Assembly (NCBI GenBank): GCA_937915075.1
Contig: CALDMA010000145.1
Coordinates: 1 to 6,140, forward strand
Origin: an uncultured Oscillospiraceae bacterium
GTDB taxonomy: Bacteria > Bacillota > Clostridia > Oscillospirales > Oscillospiraceae
Direction of reading: 5' to 3'
DNA length: 6,140 nucleotides
This document shows positions 5,360-6,140 of this stretch, one piece after another. Made by a program: the position numbers and the translations under genes. The notes under the pieces are model-generated. The model was given only the letters and a program-made list of their open reading frames with translations. It was not told the DNA's origin and ran no database searches. Numbering within the stretch: the stretch's first letter is position 1; every line of letters begins with the position of its first letter.

Positions 5360-6140
5360 TTAAATATGTTCCTTGACAAAGCTGTCATACAGTACGCGAA
5401 TGGCCTGCGCGAAGTCCTTTTCCTCCACGCCGACGATGATGTTCAGCTCCTCGGGGCCCTGCGTGATCATGCGGATGTTCACGCCGTTCTCACCGAGCTT
5501 GGCAAAGATCTTGCCGGAAACGCCGGGGCGGTATGCCATCTTCCGGCCGACCGCCGCAACGACCGCGATGTGCTCCGTCACCGTTATCTTATTCGGCTGC
5601 ACCTCTTTTTGCAGCTCGCCCAGCATGGCGTAGAGGCATTTGGAGACCTTTTTGCTCTCCACCACCAGCGAGATGATGTCGATGCCGGAGGGGATATACT
5701 CCACGTTGACCTCGTGCTTGGCGAGGATCTCCAGAATACGCACGAGCGTGCCGGGGTCGCCGGACATACCGGTCTTGGCGATGGTGATGACGGAGAAGCC
5801 CTTCTTGCCCGCGATGCCGGTGATGAAGCTGCCGTCGTTTGTGTCCTCCTCAATGCTCTCGAGGATGGTGGTGCCGGGGTGCTCGGGCTCGTTCGTGTTG
5901 CGGATGTTGAGCGGGATGTTCTTCTCACGCACGGGGAAGATGGTGCCCTCGTGGAGCACCTGCGCGCCGATGTAGCTCAGCTCGCGCAGCTCGCCATAGG
6001 TGAGGTGGCGGATGGGCGCGGGATCGTCCACGATGCGCGGGTCGGCCATCAGAATGCCGGAGACGTCCGTCCAGTTCTCGTAGACATCGGCGTCCAGCGC
6101 CGCCGCCGCCAGCGCGCCGGTGATGTCGCTGCCGCCCCGG
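5360..6140 (-). CDS. lysC: Aspartate kinase, C-terminal part (5' end beyond the window)
   Basis: Phosphorylates L-aspartate to L-4-aspartyl phosphate (EC 2.7.2.4), the first and usually feedback-controlled step of the aspartate pathway; cytoplasmic. The frame stays open to position 6140, giving 259 codons in view of about 400-440 expected. The fragment opens with the kinase motif RGGSDITGALAAAAL, then the TDVSG element and ADPRIV (32-37), so the internal ATG at 6049 is not the start. The conserved NIRNTNEPEHPGT segment closes the catalytic part (78-90). Two ACT-type regulatory domains follow, at about 115-180 (including PSGID at 150-154) and 188-255 (VAAVGRKM, then GPEELNIIVGV). The PSGID type is familiar from clostridial enzymes. 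ACT domains imply allosteric control by a pathway amino acid; which one cannot be told here. The N-terminal KFGG motif and any upstream riboswitch lie outside the window. Confidence 0.95.
   Translation of the reverse strand, partial: RGGSDITGALAAAALDADVYENWTDVSGILMADPRIVDDPAPIRHLTYGELRELSYIGAQVLHEGTIFPVREKNIPLNIRNTNEPEHPGTTILESIEEDTNDGSFITGIAGKKGFSVITIAKTGMSGDPGTLVRILEILAKHEVNVEYIPSGIDIISLVVESKKVSKCLYAMLGELQKEVQPNKITVTEHIAVVAAVGRKMAYRPGVSGKIFAKLGENGVNIRMITQGPEELNIIVGVEEKDFAQAIRVLYDSFVKEHI

Noticed and set aside
5360..6049. Aspartokinase as a complete 229-residue short protein starting at ATG 6049
   Set aside because: The frame continues upstream to the window edge and encodes the conserved RGGSD kinase motif and TDVSG, so the ATG is internal and the gene is truncated by the window.

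Overview
The window is a gene-dense, GC-rich stretch in which every supported gene lies on the minus strand. It reads as an ordinary anaerobic Firmicutes (Clostridia-type) chromosome. The grounds for this are a lipoprotein substrate-binding protein with an LVAC lipobox, strong AAGGAG/AGGAGG ribosome binding sites, a sigma-A type promoter, a LacI-type regulator next to an ATPase-less CUT1 sugar transporter, and an aspartokinase with the 'PSGID' ACT signature that I associate with Clostridia. Assignment to a GC-rich gut Oscillospiraceae/Ruminococcaceae-like lineage is inference only.

In transcription order (right to left): a 5'-truncated aspartokinase (lysC, 6140-5360) is followed after 20 nt by aspartate-semialdehyde dehydrogenase (asd, 5339-4335). 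These are the first two enzymes of the aspartate pathway to lysine, threonine, methionine and diaminopimelate. The pair ends in a perfect 18-bp stem-loop (4282-4321). A 213-nt gap then holds that terminator, a near-consensus promoter (TTGACT-17-TACAAT, 4224-4196) and a CpG-centred inverted repeat just downstream of it (4184-4161), which looks like an autoregulatory operator.

Next comes a LacI-family repressor (4121-3108). After a 52-nt gap containing a second, different palindrome comes a carbohydrate ABC transporter: lipoprotein binding protein (3055-1727), MalF-like permease (stop at 678; start uncertain) and MalG-like permease (678 to beyond position 1). The two permeases overlap as TAATG and are probably translationally coupled. 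A 13-bp stem-loop just after the binding-protein stop probably gives it more stable or more abundant message than the permeases. No ATPase or glycosidase gene is in the window, so ATP hydrolysis is probably supplied by a shared MsmK/MsmX-type ATPase or by a gene further left.

No RNA gene, CRISPR array, insertion sequence or other mobile element was seen. I found no convincing new biological system. The most useful points are the compact regulatory architecture around the LacI-type gene, the intercistronic structures, the uncertain permease start, and a few family-level oddities (a cysteine-rich binding protein and an enlarged permease loop).
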